From positions 1,860,001 through 1,924,000 of the forward strand of contig NZ_CP119424.1 in the NCBI RefSeq assembly GCF_029223585.1: a stretch of DNA of 64,000 bases, written 5' to 3'. Position 1 is the stretch's first letter. Every line of letters starts with the position of its first letter. The stretch comes from Photobacterium sp. DA100 (lineage in GTDB: Bacteria > Pseudomonadota > Gammaproteobacteria > Enterobacterales > Vibrionaceae). The position numbers and the translations under genes were made by a program. This document shows positions 32,948-42,580 of this stretch, piece by piece. The notes under the pieces were generated by a model. The model had not been told where the DNA came from and searched no databases. It worked only from the letters and a program-made list of their open reading frames with translations.

Positions 32948-33604
32948 TCACGATGAGGCCATGACTTTGATACCGAAAATGGTAAACAACCCACCGGTTA
33001 TATAATCCATCACACCCGAAATACGGGCATAGACACTTTTCGCAGATTGATGTGAGAAGGCCGTCGCGAGCAGTGAGTGCCAACACAGGGTGATTGAAGA
33101 CATGGTGAGCATGATGGCTAAGATCATCGTCGTTGTCATTGCTCCGGACACACTGCCAGGCATGCTCTGTGGCATAGCCACACTGAATAAACTGACCACG
33201 AAAAAGCCGGTTTTCGGATTGAGGATGCTGGTGATAAACGCCGTGATAAAAACCTTTTTGTTCGATGGCGATATAATCTGTTGGCCTCGAGGTAACTGGC
33301 CAAGCCTTTTTGTTTTGCGGGTTTGGTAAATCTGGCGAAGCCCCAGATACAATAAGTAGCTACCGCCCACCACTTTCATCACGCTAAACAGCTGAGGAAA
33401 CGTCGTCAGCAAGATAACCAGTCCAGAGCCACCTAAAAACGCCCACAGCAATATAGCGGTACTGACCCCAAAGGCAGAGAACATGGCGAGAGTGCGGTTG
33501 TATTGCAGTGCGGTATTAATCGTTAGGAGTACATTGGCTCCTGGCGTCGCCACAGCGAGTATCCAAATCAATGCCACATGAGCAAGCACCAATAACACTT
33601 CCAT
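32948..33604 (-). CDS. LysE/RhtB family amino-acid exporter
   Basis: 218 residues with six TM segments. Family signature is ATPGANVLLTINTALQYN at about 20-37, plus a positively charged central loop (QTRKTKRLGQLPRG) and ILNPKTGFFVVSLF. The start is the ATG at 33604; an in-frame TTG two codons upstream lacks better support. The product would export an amino acid or derivative; substrate unknown. Confidence 0.85.
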   Translation of the reverse strand: MEVLLVLAHVALIWILAVATPGANVLLTINTALQYNRTLAMFSAFGVSTAILLWAFLGGSGLVILLTTFPQLFSVMKVVGGSYLLYLGLRQIYQTRKTKRLGQLPRGQQIISPSNKKVFITAFITSILNPKTGFFVVSLFSVAMPQSMPGSVSGAMTTTMILAIMLTMSSITLCWHSLLATAFSHQSAKSVYARISGVMDYITGGLFTIFGIKVMASS

Positions 33605-33919
33605 TACCAACCATCCCTATCAAGTAAGGCAACCGCCGAATATTCTGTCAGTATCCATGGAATTTTCACAAAGACAAGATATTGATCTACAAAGCAGTAT
33701 CTCGGTCATAAGCCATCATGACGACTGCCAAATTTCCCCCCTCGATTCTCAGCATGCAAAAACACAACGGCTTGCTGTAACAGGCACCGAACAACTTGTC
33801 GCCGCAAGATATTGACCAAGTACTTATCGAGAAATTTCTGTAACGGCTATTTAGCATCCATCTTGTTAACTTAGTGGTATATTGAATCTCATCAATCGGG
33901 CTAGTACAGGACAGAGATT
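33605..33919. other. 315-bp divergent promoter region (lysE / patatin)
   Basis: No gene seen; an 81-codon minus-strand frame crosses it and runs into the patatin start without a family match. It should hold promoters for both flanking genes. Confidence 0.4.
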
Positions 33920-34774
33920 TTGCCGGCATCACTCTTTAACCCCAAACCCTATAAATTCGGGCTCACCCTCTCTGGCGGTGGCGCTAAATGCATGGCGCAA
34001 ATCGGTATGTTGCAGTACCTCGACGAGCAAGGCGTAAAACCGGATGTGATTTCCGGGGCTAGCGGCGGCGCACTTGTCGGGGCGTTGTATGCGGCTGGCC
34101 ATAGCCCGGAGAATATCCTGTCATTCTTTATCGAAAGCCAGATGTTCAAAGCCAGCAGTTTCTCTTTCAACAAGCTGGGCTTGATCAACGCCGAAAAGCT
34201 CAACCGCCATTTCCACGGCTGGATCAAACGGGATAACTTCGATGCGCTCGACATTCCACTCTATGTCGCGGCAACCGATCTCAATAACGCGCAACAAGTG
34301 GTGTTCCATGAGGGAGAGCTGATTCAGGCGCTACTGGCCTCGGCGGCTTATCCTGGCATGTTCACGCCGGTAAAAATCGGCGACAAACTGTTTGCCGACG
34401 GCGGTATCACCAATAACTACCCGACCGATCTGATCCACGGTTTATGTCGCGCTCATCTCGGGATGTATTTGAGCCCGTTGGAGCATAAAGCCAGCCATGA
34501 GTTTACCGATGCCTTTGATGTCATCGACCGGGTATTTGAAATCTACAGCTCGGCGCACCTTCTGAAAAGCATCAAGTTACCCGATATCAACCTTGCTCCG
34601 GAAGGGATTGATAAATGGGGGGCATTCAACGTCAACAATGGCAGCCTGACCACACTCTATAACTTGGGCTACGAAACCACACGGGATTACTTCTCGGGCG
34701 AAGGGGCCGAATGGCTGGCAGAGCTCAAGAAGTCTTTATCCAAAAAATCATTATTAGACAGCTTTACTCGGTAA
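33920..34774 (+). CDS. Patatin-like phospholipase
   Basis: 284 residues, TTG start preceded by AGAG. The oxyanion hole is LTLSGGGAKCMAQIGML (about 14-30), the nucleophile elbow GASGG with Ser48, and the dyad Asp160 in DGG. Expected reaction is acyl-ester hydrolysis of phospholipids. No signal peptide, so it is cytosolic or delivered by another route. Similar to rssA-type single-domain patatins. Not linked to the flanking genes. Confidence 0.88.
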   Translation: MPASLFNPKPYKFGLTLSGGGAKCMAQIGMLQYLDEQGVKPDVISGASGGALVGALYAAGHSPENILSFFIESQMFKASSFSFNKLGLINAEKLNRHFHGWIKRDNFDALDIPLYVAATDLNNAQQVVFHEGELIQALLASAAYPGMFTPVKIGDKLFADGGITNNYPTDLIHGLCRAHLGMYLSPLEHKASHEFTDAFDVIDRVFEIYSSAHLLKSIKLPDINLAPEGIDKWGAFNVNNGSLTTLYNLGYETTRDYFSGEGAEWLAELKKSLSKKSLLDSFTR

Positions 34775-35272
34775 AAACCTCTCTATTCACCCCCTCAATA
34801 GTGGGCCGATTGTATATTATGGCCCACAGCCCTGCCTATAAATAAAGGCCGCTAAAAAGCGCCTGCAACTCAATAACTTTCACCCGCACCGTAATTCAAT
34901 TACAGGCTGTATTTTCCTTGCTGAACCTAAGATAAACAGGATATGAAATCCGTTGAAAACGGTGAAATTCAGCCAAAACGCAAACCGATCTAACTCAAAC
35001 TTTTAAGCTATGCAATTAGCAAAATAAAACCTTAGTCACATTAAGCGAAATTTATTAAATTTCCATCAGTTTGACCAAGCTCTAATTTTAGCTATTGATT
35101 TGTCACTCAGATAAAAAATGAAAATTAATTACCTGCCCATTTTGAGAACCAACAAATAAAAACCCGCTTGACACCAAAATTTATTAGATCGCCATCACAT
35201 TTTCTGCCCATTTGATTCTTTAAATGGGTTGTATTGATAATAACCCCAACAACGAACAACAGGGTTAAAGAC
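34775..35272. promoter_or_regulatory. 498-bp upstream region of the cmt-type PTS operon
   Basis: AT-rich, no gene. GAAATTTATTAAATTTC (35047-35063) is a 7-bp-arm palindrome; TTGACA occurs at about 35169, within 105 bases of the EIIA start. These are candidate operator and -35 elements for the PTS operon. No strong CRP match found by eye. Confidence 0.4.
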
Positions 35273-35716
35273 ATGCTATACGAGTTAATTGATCACGAAT
35301 TAGTGGATGTCATCAACGACGGTACATACCAATGGCAAGAAGCTGTAAGGAAAACAACTCACTACCTTGAGCAACGTGGCTACGTGTCGAATCAGTATGC
35401 CGATGCCATTATCCAATCGACACAAGAGAATGGTCCTTACTACGTATTATGCCCTGGCCTCGCAATGCCTCACGCACGACCTGAAACAGGGGTATTGAAA
35501 ACTGGGCTTGGTATCCATGTCTTCCCGTCCCCTGTTGATTTTGGCTCTGATCTCGGTCCGGCCAATGTCCTTATTACTTTAGCAGCAAAAGACTCTGATA
35601 CCCACATAGAAGTGATTCAAGCCTTGAGCGAGATGTTTGTGGATGAAGAGAACATTGAGAAGCTAGCCCAAGCATCTTCCAAAGAACAAGTGCTAGACAT
35701 AATAAAAGCATACTAA
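35273..35716 (+). CDS. cmtB: PTS EIIA component, mannitol/CmtB family
   Basis: 148 residues from the ATG at 35273 (AGGG upstream); a longer frame opens at 35234 without a site. The phosphorylated His is in CPGLAMPHARPE (His67). E. coli CmtB has about 147 residues. It phosphorylates the EIIB domain encoded by the next gene. It is the first gene of a six-gene operon whose next four members match E. coli cmtA, yggP, yggD and yggC. Confidence 0.85.
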   Translation: MLYELIDHELVDVINDGTYQWQEAVRKTTHYLEQRGYVSNQYADAIIQSTQENGPYYVLCPGLAMPHARPETGVLKTGLGIHVFPSPVDFGSDLGPANVLITLAAKDSDTHIEVIQALSEMFVDEENIEKLAQASSKEQVLDIIKAY

Positions 35717-35729
35717 GAGGGAACATAAC

Positions 35730-37130
35730 GTGAAACCAAACATGCGAGCTAATGTGCAAGCCTTTGGCGGTCATTTGACTGCCATGGTATTGCCGAATAT
35801 CGGGGCCTTTATTGCCTGGGGCTTTATAACCGCACTCTTCATCCCTACCGGTTGGGTACCAAACGAAGCCTTTGGTGAGCTAGTTGGCCCAATGATCACT
35901 TACCTACTGCCACTGCTGATCGGTTACACCGGCGGCCAGATTGTCGGCGACAAGCGCGGAGCCGTTGCCGGTGCTATCGGTACCATGGGTGTTATCGTCG
36001 GCGCGGATATCCCAATGTTTGTCGGCGCGATGATCATGGGCCCACTGAGTGCCTGGGTGGTGGTGCAAATGGATAAGCGTATCCAGCACCGCATTCCATC
36101 AGGCTTCGAGATGGTGGTGAACAACTTCTCGCTGGGTATCGTCGGCATGATCCTGTGCCTGTTCGCCTACGAGATTGTTGGCCCGGCCGTCACAGCCGCG
36201 AACCTGTTCGTCAAGTCAGGCATCGAGGCGCTGGTTGCAACCGGCTTCCTGCCGCTGCTGGCGATTATCAACGAACCTGCCAAGGTACTGTTCCTGAACA
36301 ACGCTATCGACCAAGGGATCTACTACCCACTTGGCCTGCAGGCAGCAGCAGAAACTGGCAAGTCCATCTTCTTCATGGTGGCCTCTAACCCGGGTCCGGG
36401 TCTCGGTATGCTGCTGGCTTACGCAAAATTCGGCCAGGGTCTGAGCAAGCGCTCTGCACCAAGTGCCATCATCATCCACTTCTTCGGCGGTATCCACGAG
36501 CTTTACTTCCCGTACGTGCTGATGAAACCAATCATGATTGTGGCAATGATTGCCGGTGCAGCAACCGGTATCGCCACCTTCAACCTGCTAGACGCTGGTC
36601 TGGTAGCGGGCCCGAGCCCAGGTTCAATCTTCTCTTACTTGGCACTGACACCGAAAGGCAGCTTCATCGCGACGATTGCCGGTGTGGTATCAGCAACAGT
36701 CGTATCCTTCCTTGTCGCCAGTGCGATTCTGAAGATGAGCAAGTCAGAAGACAAAGAGAACGAGTTCGAACAGTCGGTCTCTGACATGAAAGACATGAAA
36801 GCCGAAGGCGCGGTGAAACCTGCCGCGGCAGCAACCGAAGCGCCAGCAAAACCAATCCAGTTTGTCGCCTTCGCTTGTGATGCAGGTATGGGCTCCAGTG
36901 CGATGGGTGCCTCAACCTTCAAGCGCAAGCTGACCAAGGCGGGGATTGATATTGAAGTGAAGAACTTCGCCATCGAGAAAGTCCCAAGTGATGCCGACAT
37001 TGTGGTCACCCACGAGAGCCTCGAAAACCGAGCGGTTAACGCGACAGGGCTACCGGTCATCACTATCAAAAACTTCCTTAACGACCCTGCTCTTGACGAG
37101 CTGATGGTAACAATCGAACAACAAGCTTAA
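35730..37130 (+). CDS. cmtA: PTS EIICB component, mannitol/CmtA type
   Basis: 466 residues, CmtA about 462. The EIIC domain (about 1-340) has the mannitol-family motifs GADIPMFVGAMIMGP and FFGGIHELYFPYVLMKP. A flexible Ala/Lys/Glu-rich linker (about 345-375) follows, then EIIB (about 377-466) with the phosphorylated Cys383 in ACDAGMGSSAMGAS. It probably imports and phosphorylates a hexitol or related sugar, not necessarily mannitol. Confidence 0.87.
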   Translation: MKPNMRANVQAFGGHLTAMVLPNIGAFIAWGFITALFIPTGWVPNEAFGELVGPMITYLLPLLIGYTGGQIVGDKRGAVAGAIGTMGVIVGADIPMFVGAMIMGPLSAWVVVQMDKRIQHRIPSGFEMVVNNFSLGIVGMILCLFAYEIVGPAVTAANLFVKSGIEALVATGFLPLLAIINEPAKVLFLNNAIDQGIYYPLGLQAAAETGKSIFFMVASNPGPGLGMLLAYAKFGQGLSKRSAPSAIIIHFFGGIHELYFPYVLMKPIMIVAMIAGAATGIATFNLLDAGLVAGPSPGSIFSYLALTPKGSFIATIAGVVSATVVSFLVASAILKMSKSEDKENEFEQSVSDMKDMKAEGAVKPAAAATEAPAKPIQFVAFACDAGMGSSAMGASTFKRKLTKAGIDIEVKNFAIEKVPSDADIVVTHESLENRAVNATGLPVITIKNFLNDPALDELMVTIEQQA

Positions 37131-37146
37131 AGCCTAACTGAGCATT

Positions 37147-37168
37147 ATAGGGCGGTTCGCCGCCCTAT
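37147..37168 (+). promoter_or_regulatory. Intra-operon hairpin upstream of yggP
   Basis: ATAGGGCGG-TTCG-CCGCCCTAT, a perfect 9-bp stem with a UUCG-type loop, followed by TTT and directly by the AGGAG of the next gene. A partial terminator or processing/stability element. Confidence 0.55.
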
Positions 37169-37180
37169 TTAGGAGAAATC

Positions 37181-38452
37181 ATGGTACAAACAACAGCAGC
37201 GGTCATCTGTGGCGAAAAAGATGTTCAACTGAGAACGTTCGAACTGCCGGCCATTTCAGCCGATGAGCTTCTGGTTAAAAACATCTCGAACAGCATCTGT
37301 CTTTCGACTTACAAAGCGGCTCTGCTAGGTAGCAAGCACAAACGTGTACCGGAAAACATCGAAGACGTGCCGGTTATGACCGGCCACGAATACGCCGGTG
37401 TAATTATTGAGGTGGGTGACAACCTCAAGGACAAATTCACCGCCGGTGATTACTTTGTCCTCCAGCCGGCGATGGGCCTACCATCAGGCTATTCTGCCGG
37501 TTACAGCTACGAGACATTCGGCGGCAACGCCACCTACTCGATCATACCAAAAATCGCCATCGACCTAGGCTGTGTACTGCCATACAAGGGCGAGTACTTT
37601 GCCGATGCATCGCTGGCCGAGCCGATGTCTTGCATCATCGGCGCTTACCACGCCAGCTACCACACCACGCCGTATGTTTACGAACACCAAATGGGCATCA
37701 AAGAAGGCGGCTCGCTGGCCCTGCTGGCCTGTGCCGGCCCGATGGGTATCGGGGCCATTGATTACGCCATCAATGGCCCGGTAAAACCAAAAATCATCGT
37801 CGTGACCGACATAGACCAAGCCCGCCTGGATCGCGCAGAAAGCCTGATCCCGGTTACCACGGCCCAAGACAAAGGTATTGCGCTGCACTATGTGAATACC
37901 GCGAAAGTGGACTCTCCGGTTGAGTATCTGAAATCGCTCAACGATGGCCAGGGCTACGATGATGTCATGGTCTATGCGGCGGTAGCACAGGTGCTGGAGC
38001 AAGCCGACGAACTATTGGGCAACGATGGCTGCCTGAACTTCTTTGCCGGCCCGACCGACAAGAACTTCAAGGTACCGTTCAACTTCTACAACGTGCATTA
38101 CGAATCAACCCATATTGTGGGCACCTCGGGCGGCTCTACAGGCGATATGATCGAGTCACTGGATCTCTCTTCCGATTATTTGATCAACCCATCGTTTATG
38201 ATCACCCATGTGGGTGGATTGCAGGCAGCGCCGCATACGATTTTAAATCAATTGGAAATCCCGGGCGGCAAAAAGCTTATTTACCCGCACATTGATCTTC
38301 CGCTAACCGCTATTGATGACTTTATGTCGCTTGCTGATCAAGACCCGTTCTTCGCTGAACTAGACGCTATTTTGAAAGCCAACAACTATGTGTGGAACGT
38401 AGATGCAGAAAAAGCGTTGCTAGAGTTTTATGACGTGAGCTTGGCGGTTTAG
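37181..38452 (+). CDS. yggP: Zinc-binding medium-chain dehydrogenase, YggP-like
   Basis: 423 residues (E. coli YggP about 425). Medium-chain dehydrogenase signatures: GHEYAGVIIEVGDN (about 68-81) and nucleotide-binding CAGPMGIGAIDYA. YggP belongs near L-sorbose-1-phosphate reductase. By context it oxidises the sugar or polyol phosphate made by the PTS (polyol phosphate to ketose phosphate). The reaction is inferred. AGGAG precedes the ATG. Confidence 0.82.
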   Translation: MVQTTAAVICGEKDVQLRTFELPAISADELLVKNISNSICLSTYKAALLGSKHKRVPENIEDVPVMTGHEYAGVIIEVGDNLKDKFTAGDYFVLQPAMGLPSGYSAGYSYETFGGNATYSIIPKIAIDLGCVLPYKGEYFADASLAEPMSCIIGAYHASYHTTPYVYEHQMGIKEGGSLALLACAGPMGIGAIDYAINGPVKPKIIVVTDIDQARLDRAESLIPVTTAQDKGIALHYVNTAKVDSPVEYLKSLNDGQGYDDVMVYAAVAQVLEQADELLGNDGCLNFFAGPTDKNFKVPFNFYNVHYESTHIVGTSGGSTGDMIESLDLSSDYLINPSFMITHVGGLQAAPHTILNQLEIPGGKKLIYPHIDLPLTAIDDFMSLADQDPFFAELDAILKANNYVWNVDAEKALLEFYDVSLAV

Positions 38453-38510
38453 TTACAACGAAATTATGTGGTAGCCTTTGCGCTGCCACATAATGAAGAG
38501 GTCACAAACG

Positions 38511-39029
38511 TTGTCACGTGAACATGAATTACTGAAGAAACTGGAGGAGTGCGATAATGCCACTTCGTTTCTTCAGGTTTCTAACAAAATAATAAACCTC
38601 AAGTTAAAAGCATTACTCCCTAAGGTATTCGTCCAGGACGAATTGGTCATGGAGTATGCTGTGGAACCCTTGCTGAGGGAAGATGGCCCGCTGGTTACAA
38701 CTGATGTCGTCTCTAAGCTGATGTTTGCAATGGGTAAAATCTCACTGGAAACCTATGCGGATATTGGCTTATACAACCAGACATTGGACTATGCCGTGGC
38801 CCTGACCGACAAAGTTTCCTATGGTGATGATGTGGTTTACGACTTCATTAAAAGCCAATCGGTACTCTCGTCACAGCAAGATGGCTTTTATCTTGAGTCC
38901 ATCAACAAATTAAAGTTTTCCTCTTTCGAAGCTTTTTCACAAATGAGATACGAAGCACTGATCAAAACCGTGCTCAACCTGTCCTGTGAACTGTTATTAG
39001 AAAACATCGAAAGAGAGATCAAACAATGA
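38511..39029 (+). CDS. yggD: MtlR/YggD-family regulator
   Basis: 172 residues from the TTG at 38511, which has AGAGG at 38497-38501; an ATG at 38493 has no site. Matches the YggD/MtlR pattern: VEPLLREDGPLVTTDV, LMFAMGKIS, YADIGLYNQ, IKTVLNLSCELLLENI. MtlR-type proteins repress mannitol operons in enteric bacteria without an obvious DNA-binding HTH. Here it probably controls this operon from inside it. Start choice is tentative. Confidence 0.75.
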   Translation: MSREHELLKKLEECDNATSFLQVSNKIINLKLKALLPKVFVQDELVMEYAVEPLLREDGPLVTTDVVSKLMFAMGKISLETYADIGLYNQTLDYAVALTDKVSYGDDVVYDFIKSQSVLSSQQDGFYLESINKLKFSSFEAFSQMRYEALIKTVLNLSCELLLENIEREIKQ

Positions 39030-39038
39030 GGCCTCACG

Positions 39039-39773
39039 ATGAAAGTGAATTTGAACATCAGTGGATTCGATACCGAAGCGGTATTTCCCGATAAAGATAT
39101 CAAGACCATTCATAAACCCCTGGTGGAGAAATTTACTCGCCTCTACCAAGAAACCCAGCAGCGCATCGTGATATTTCTCAGCGCGCCTCCAGGTAGCGGA
39201 AAATCCACCCTCGCGGCATTTTGGGAATATTTATCCGAACAAGACGACCAGCTGGAGCCTTTGCAAGTACTGCCTTTTGATGGCTTCCACTACCCGAATG
39301 ACATTCTCGACAACAACACCATTGAGCGCAATGGCGAAACCATTCCCCTGCGCAGTATCAAAGGCTGCTACGAAACCTTCAATTTAACCGAACTCATCGA
39401 CAAGCTTAAACAGCTCAAAGTGAAAGATCCCAAGTGGCCTTATTACGACAGAAACCTGCACGATCCGGTCGATGATGCCATTGACGTCACGCGTAACATT
39501 GTGGTGGTTGAGGGTAACTGGCTGTTGCTTGACGAGCCGGTGTGGCAGGGACTGTACAATCTGGCAGACTTCACGGTCTTTATCGATACCCAACCCGAGT
39601 TTCTGCAAGCGCGCTTGGTCAACCGGAAAATCCGGGGCGGCAGTTCGCCGGAGGAGGCCTTGGCTTTTTACCAAAAATCGGATGCCGTGAATGTCGAGAA
39701 AGTCCTTAACCACTCCATCAAGGCTGATTTGAATTTGTTTATGAACCGAGACGGTTCATTTGAAATCCAATAA
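39039..39773 (+). CDS. yggC: P-loop kinase-like protein, YggC family
   Basis: 244 residues. Walker A is APPGSGKSTL (about 49-58); VLPFDGFHYPNDIL matches the uridine kinase/pantothenate kinase-like group; Walker B is VVVEGNWLLL. E. coli YggC has 237 residues and lies in the same operon. A sugar or sugar-phosphate kinase role is likely but undetermined. Starts 9 bases after the yggD stop. Confidence 0.83.
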   Translation: MKVNLNISGFDTEAVFPDKDIKTIHKPLVEKFTRLYQETQQRIVIFLSAPPGSGKSTLAAFWEYLSEQDDQLEPLQVLPFDGFHYPNDILDNNTIERNGETIPLRSIKGCYETFNLTELIDKLKQLKVKDPKWPYYDRNLHDPVDDAIDVTRNIVVVEGNWLLLDEPVWQGLYNLADFTVFIDTQPEFLQARLVNRKIRGGSSPEEALAFYQKSDAVNVEKVLNHSIKADLNLFMNRDGSFEIQ

Positions 39774-39811
39774 GCTGTCCACCATTGTAGGAGCAGAACA
39801 AGGAGATCACT

Positions 39812-40558
39812 ATGGAGATCGTGATTGATAGCCACACCCACACCATAGCCAGTGGACATGCATACAGCACCATTATCGAAAACGCTCAGGCTGCCAAGAA
39901 CAAGCAGCTGAAGCTGCTTTGCACCACCGACCATGCGCCTGAAATGCCTGGGGCCCCTCACTACTGGCACTTCAACAACCAGCGGATTTTGCCCCGCTTC
40001 TTACATGAGGTGGGGATCCTGCGCGGGGTAGAGGCCAATACGCTCAATGTGAAGGGCGAGATCGACCTGCCCGCATCAACAGACCAGCACCTGGACTGGG
40101 TTATCGCCAGCTTCCATGAGCCGGTCTTCAAACCGGCGACTGAGGCCGAGCATACTGCCGCCCTCGTCAATGTCATCAAGAGCGGCCGGGTGGATGTGCT
40201 AGGCCACCTGGGCAACCCCAACTACCCGTTCGATATCGAGCAGGTACTCAGTTGTGCCAAGGCGCATAACGTGGCCATCGAGGTCAACAACACCTCACTG
40301 ACCGGCAAAAGCCGCAAAGGCAGCGACGTGCGCTGCAGCAATATCGTCGAGATCGGCAAAGAGATCGGGGTGTATTTCACCACCGGCTCCGATGCCCACT
40401 TCTGCGAAGAAATTGCCCGGCTCGATCTCGCCATTGCATTGCTGGAAAAGCACGGTGTCAGTGAAGAGCAAATCCTAACGACATCGACTAGCCGCTTTCT
40501 CAACTTCCTGCTGCTGCGCGGCAAACCAGAGATCACCGAATTCGCCGGTTTGTATTAA
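39812..40558 (+). CDS. ycdX: PHP-domain phosphatase, YcdX-like
   Basis: 248 residues. PHP metal site: [15 protein letters not shown] (His8, His10), [42 protein letters not shown] and GSDAHF. E. coli YcdX is a Zn phosphatase. AAGGAG lies 6 bases before the ATG. It closes the six-gene operon; in E. coli the corresponding operon instead ends with YggF, a fructose-bisphosphatase-like protein, so a different phosphatase may fill the same role here. Confidence 0.85.
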   Translation: MEIVIDSHTHTIASGHAYSTIIENAQAAKNKQLKLLCTTDHAPEMPGAPHYWHFNNQRILPRFLHEVGILRGVEANTLNVKGEIDLPASTDQHLDWVIASFHEPVFKPATEAEHTAALVNVIKSGRVDVLGHLGNPNYPFDIEQVLSCAKAHNVAIEVNNTSLTGKSRKGSDVRCSNIVEIGKEIGVYFTTGSDAHFCEEIARLDLAIALLEKHGVSEEQILTTSTSRFLNFLLLRGKPEITEFAGLY

Positions 40559-40583
40559 TTAGGATCGACATATTGGGACGTTG

Positions 40584-40615
40584 AAATGCCGACGCAATGT
40601 CGGCATTTATATTTA
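40584..40615 (+). terminator. Terminator of the cmt-type operon
   Basis: AAATGCCGAC (40584-40593) pairs with GTCGGCATTT (40599-40608) over a 5-base loop, followed by an AT-rich tail. The A-run on the left lets it act for the convergent ABC-F gene too. Confidence 0.8.
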
Positions 40616-40645
40616 TGCAAACAGCATGTTGACCATTACTTTGCG

Positions 40646-42223
40646 TCAACTCGTCAGTGCACACTCCTTGTCAAACCTGATCGCCTCGGCAAAGTCCCTA
40701 TCATGGCTCACTAGAATAAACGCCCCCCGATACTGGCTTAGCGCCTGCGCCAGTTGTTGCTTGGCGTCGATATCCAAATGATTGTCGGGCTCATCAAGCA
40801 GTAGCACAGGCTGCTCGGAAAGATGGCTGACCATCAAAATCGCCAGCTTCATCTTTTCCCCGCCACTTAAATACATCACCCGGCGGTAGACACTGTCACG
40901 GCGAAAACCTATGCCGGCCAGCAAGGTTCTGGCATCGCTTTCGCTCATGCCATCGCAATAGTCCATCAGACACTCCAGCATGGTGCTGTCGTCGCTGAGC
41001 AGGCTGAAGTGCTGATCGAGATACTCTGTTGTTGCATTGACAGTCATTGTTCTCGATGGCATTTCAGCTTGATGGTGAATCGCCTTGAGCAGGGTGGATT
41101 TGCCACTGCCATTGCCCCCCGTCAGATAGCAACGCTCTGATTGCACCAGCACCAAGTTTACGGGTTCAGGGGTGCCATAGGGCAACAGATAGCCTTCAAC
41201 TCTAAGTACGGTTGTCTTTTTTGCCTGGCCGAACTCTGCCAAATACAAATAGCGTGGCTTTATGGCTTCCTGCTGCTGTTGCAACGCAGAAAGCTTTTGC
41301 TGGCTGCGTTTAAGCTGGTTCTGATGGTTCGTTGCGGCGGCAGATTGGCTCTGCTCCGCCTTGTCTTTCATCGCATCAAGCAAGATTTTGGGCTGGCTGC
41401 CGGTTTTCCTCAGCCGGTTCCCTTGCGCCTGGCGCTGCTGGGCTTTTTCCTTGCTCGCTTGCTGCTGACGCTCGATTTTCTTTTGCTCTGACTTAAGCTG
41501 GGTGATCTGCCTATCGAGTGCATTTTCCTTGAGGGTATGCTGGCTAAAGAAGGCATCGTAGTTTCCCTGGTAATACTGCAATCCCAAGCTGGTTAGGTGG
41601 TAAATACCCTCAACATGACGGAGCAATTCCCTATCATGGCTGACCACCAGGGCTTTTCCGGAAAACTGCTGGAGTTGGCCGATGAGCCACTGGCGGCCTC
41701 GGGCATCAAGGTGGTTGGAGGGCTCATCGAGCAGCAAGATATCAACCTGTGATTGAAACAGCTGGTGCAGCTGCAACAGTGCCAGTTGCCCGCCGCTCAA
41801 GTCACGGCACAGGGCCTCTGGCGAAGCCGGTAACCCAAGTTCCGCCAACAACTGCTGGGTTCGCGTCGTAACCTCCCAGTCATCGGCAATGATGTCAAAA
41901 TAATGGGCATCGCATTGGCCTTGCTCTACCGCTTTGATAGCGGCCAGCTTATTACTAACCCCAATAAATTCACCAACCGTCTGCGTACTTGTCAGTAATT
42001 TTGAAGGTTGCTGGGAATAGAGGCCGATCTGCCCCTGGCAAGAAACGCCCCCTGTTGTCGGCGTTAATTTTCCAAGCAGCAATGATAATAACACCGACTT
42101 GCCCACGCCGTTGCGGCCGACCAAGCCGGTCAGCTTGTCATTCAAGCTGATGTTGAGGTGTTGAAATAGCCACTCCCCAGTGTCTAACTGAAAAGCTAAT
42201 TGATGGGCGATTAATGCAGGCAT
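40646..42223 (-). CDS. ABC-F family ATPase
   Basis: 525 residues from the ATG at 42223 (GGGAGG 5-6 bases upstream); an upstream extension lacks a site. Two ABC domains: Walker A GRNGVGKS with signature LSGGQ, then GGNGSGKST with LSGGE. Both Walker B regions end in LLLDEPxNHLD. Between them a long Gln/Lys/Arg-rich coiled-coil linker (about 235-325). No membrane domain. ABC-F proteins act on the ribosome, in translation factor or antibiotic-protection roles. Which one applies here is not visible. The 5' region has an inverted repeat that could be part of attenuation. Confidence 0.88.
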   Translation of the reverse strand: MPALIAHQLAFQLDTGEWLFQHLNISLNDKLTGLVGRNGVGKSVLLSLLLGKLTPTTGGVSCQGQIGLYSQQPSKLLTSTQTVGEFIGVSNKLAAIKAVEQGQCDAHYFDIIADDWEVTTRTQQLLAELGLPASPEALCRDLSGGQLALLQLHQLFQSQVDILLLDEPSNHLDARGRQWLIGQLQQFSGKALVVSHDRELLRHVEGIYHLTSLGLQYYQGNYDAFFSQHTLKENALDRQITQLKSEQKKIERQQQASKEKAQQRQAQGNRLRKTGSQPKILLDAMKDKAEQSQSAAATNHQNQLKRSQQKLSALQQQQEAIKPRYLYLAEFGQAKKTTVLRVEGYLLPYGTPEPVNLVLVQSERCYLTGGNGSGKSTLLKAIHHQAEMPSRTMTVNATTEYLDQHFSLLSDDSTMLECLMDYCDGMSESDARTLLAGIGFRRDSVYRRVMYLSGGEKMKLAILMVSHLSEQPVLLLDEPDNHLDIDAKQQLAQALSQYRGAFILVSHDRDFAEAIRFDKECALTS

Positions 42224-42580
42224 AAATACCTCCCTATTTATCAATCACACTAAATTTCTAATGTGATTGTTATTAAACAAGGGGTTACGTCTTTCTACGC
42301 CAATAGAATGACCAGGCAGTTACTTTGATCCCACTGTGCGCTCGGACAAACATTCAGATGTCAGCAAAAAGCCTTAGCAACAAGCGCAAATAGATATTTT
42401 AGATAGAGAAGATATGACGAAGTAACGCCCACTAACCCCGAGAGTCCAAGATAATAAAAACTGGCTGTCAGGAAGTTAGTTGTTCATGTCGGCGTTAGCT
42501 CCTAGAGAAATGATGGGGGAATTTTATCCAAGACACTCAGTACTAAGCAAGCAAAAGAAGCCTGTTTAGAAGTGTGGGAG
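42224..42580. other. 357-bp intergenic region upstream of the ABC-F gene
   Basis: No gene seen. CAATCACA (42242-42249) and TGTGATTG (42262-42269) form an 8-bp inverted repeat 19 bases upstream of the ABC-F start: either a regulator site (the halves resemble CRP halves with long spacing) or a leader hairpin. Confidence 0.4.

Noticed and set aside
33687..33932. 81-codon minus-strand frame upstream of the patatin gene
   Set aside because: Covers the divergent promoter region, reaches past the patatin start, and shows no family pattern.
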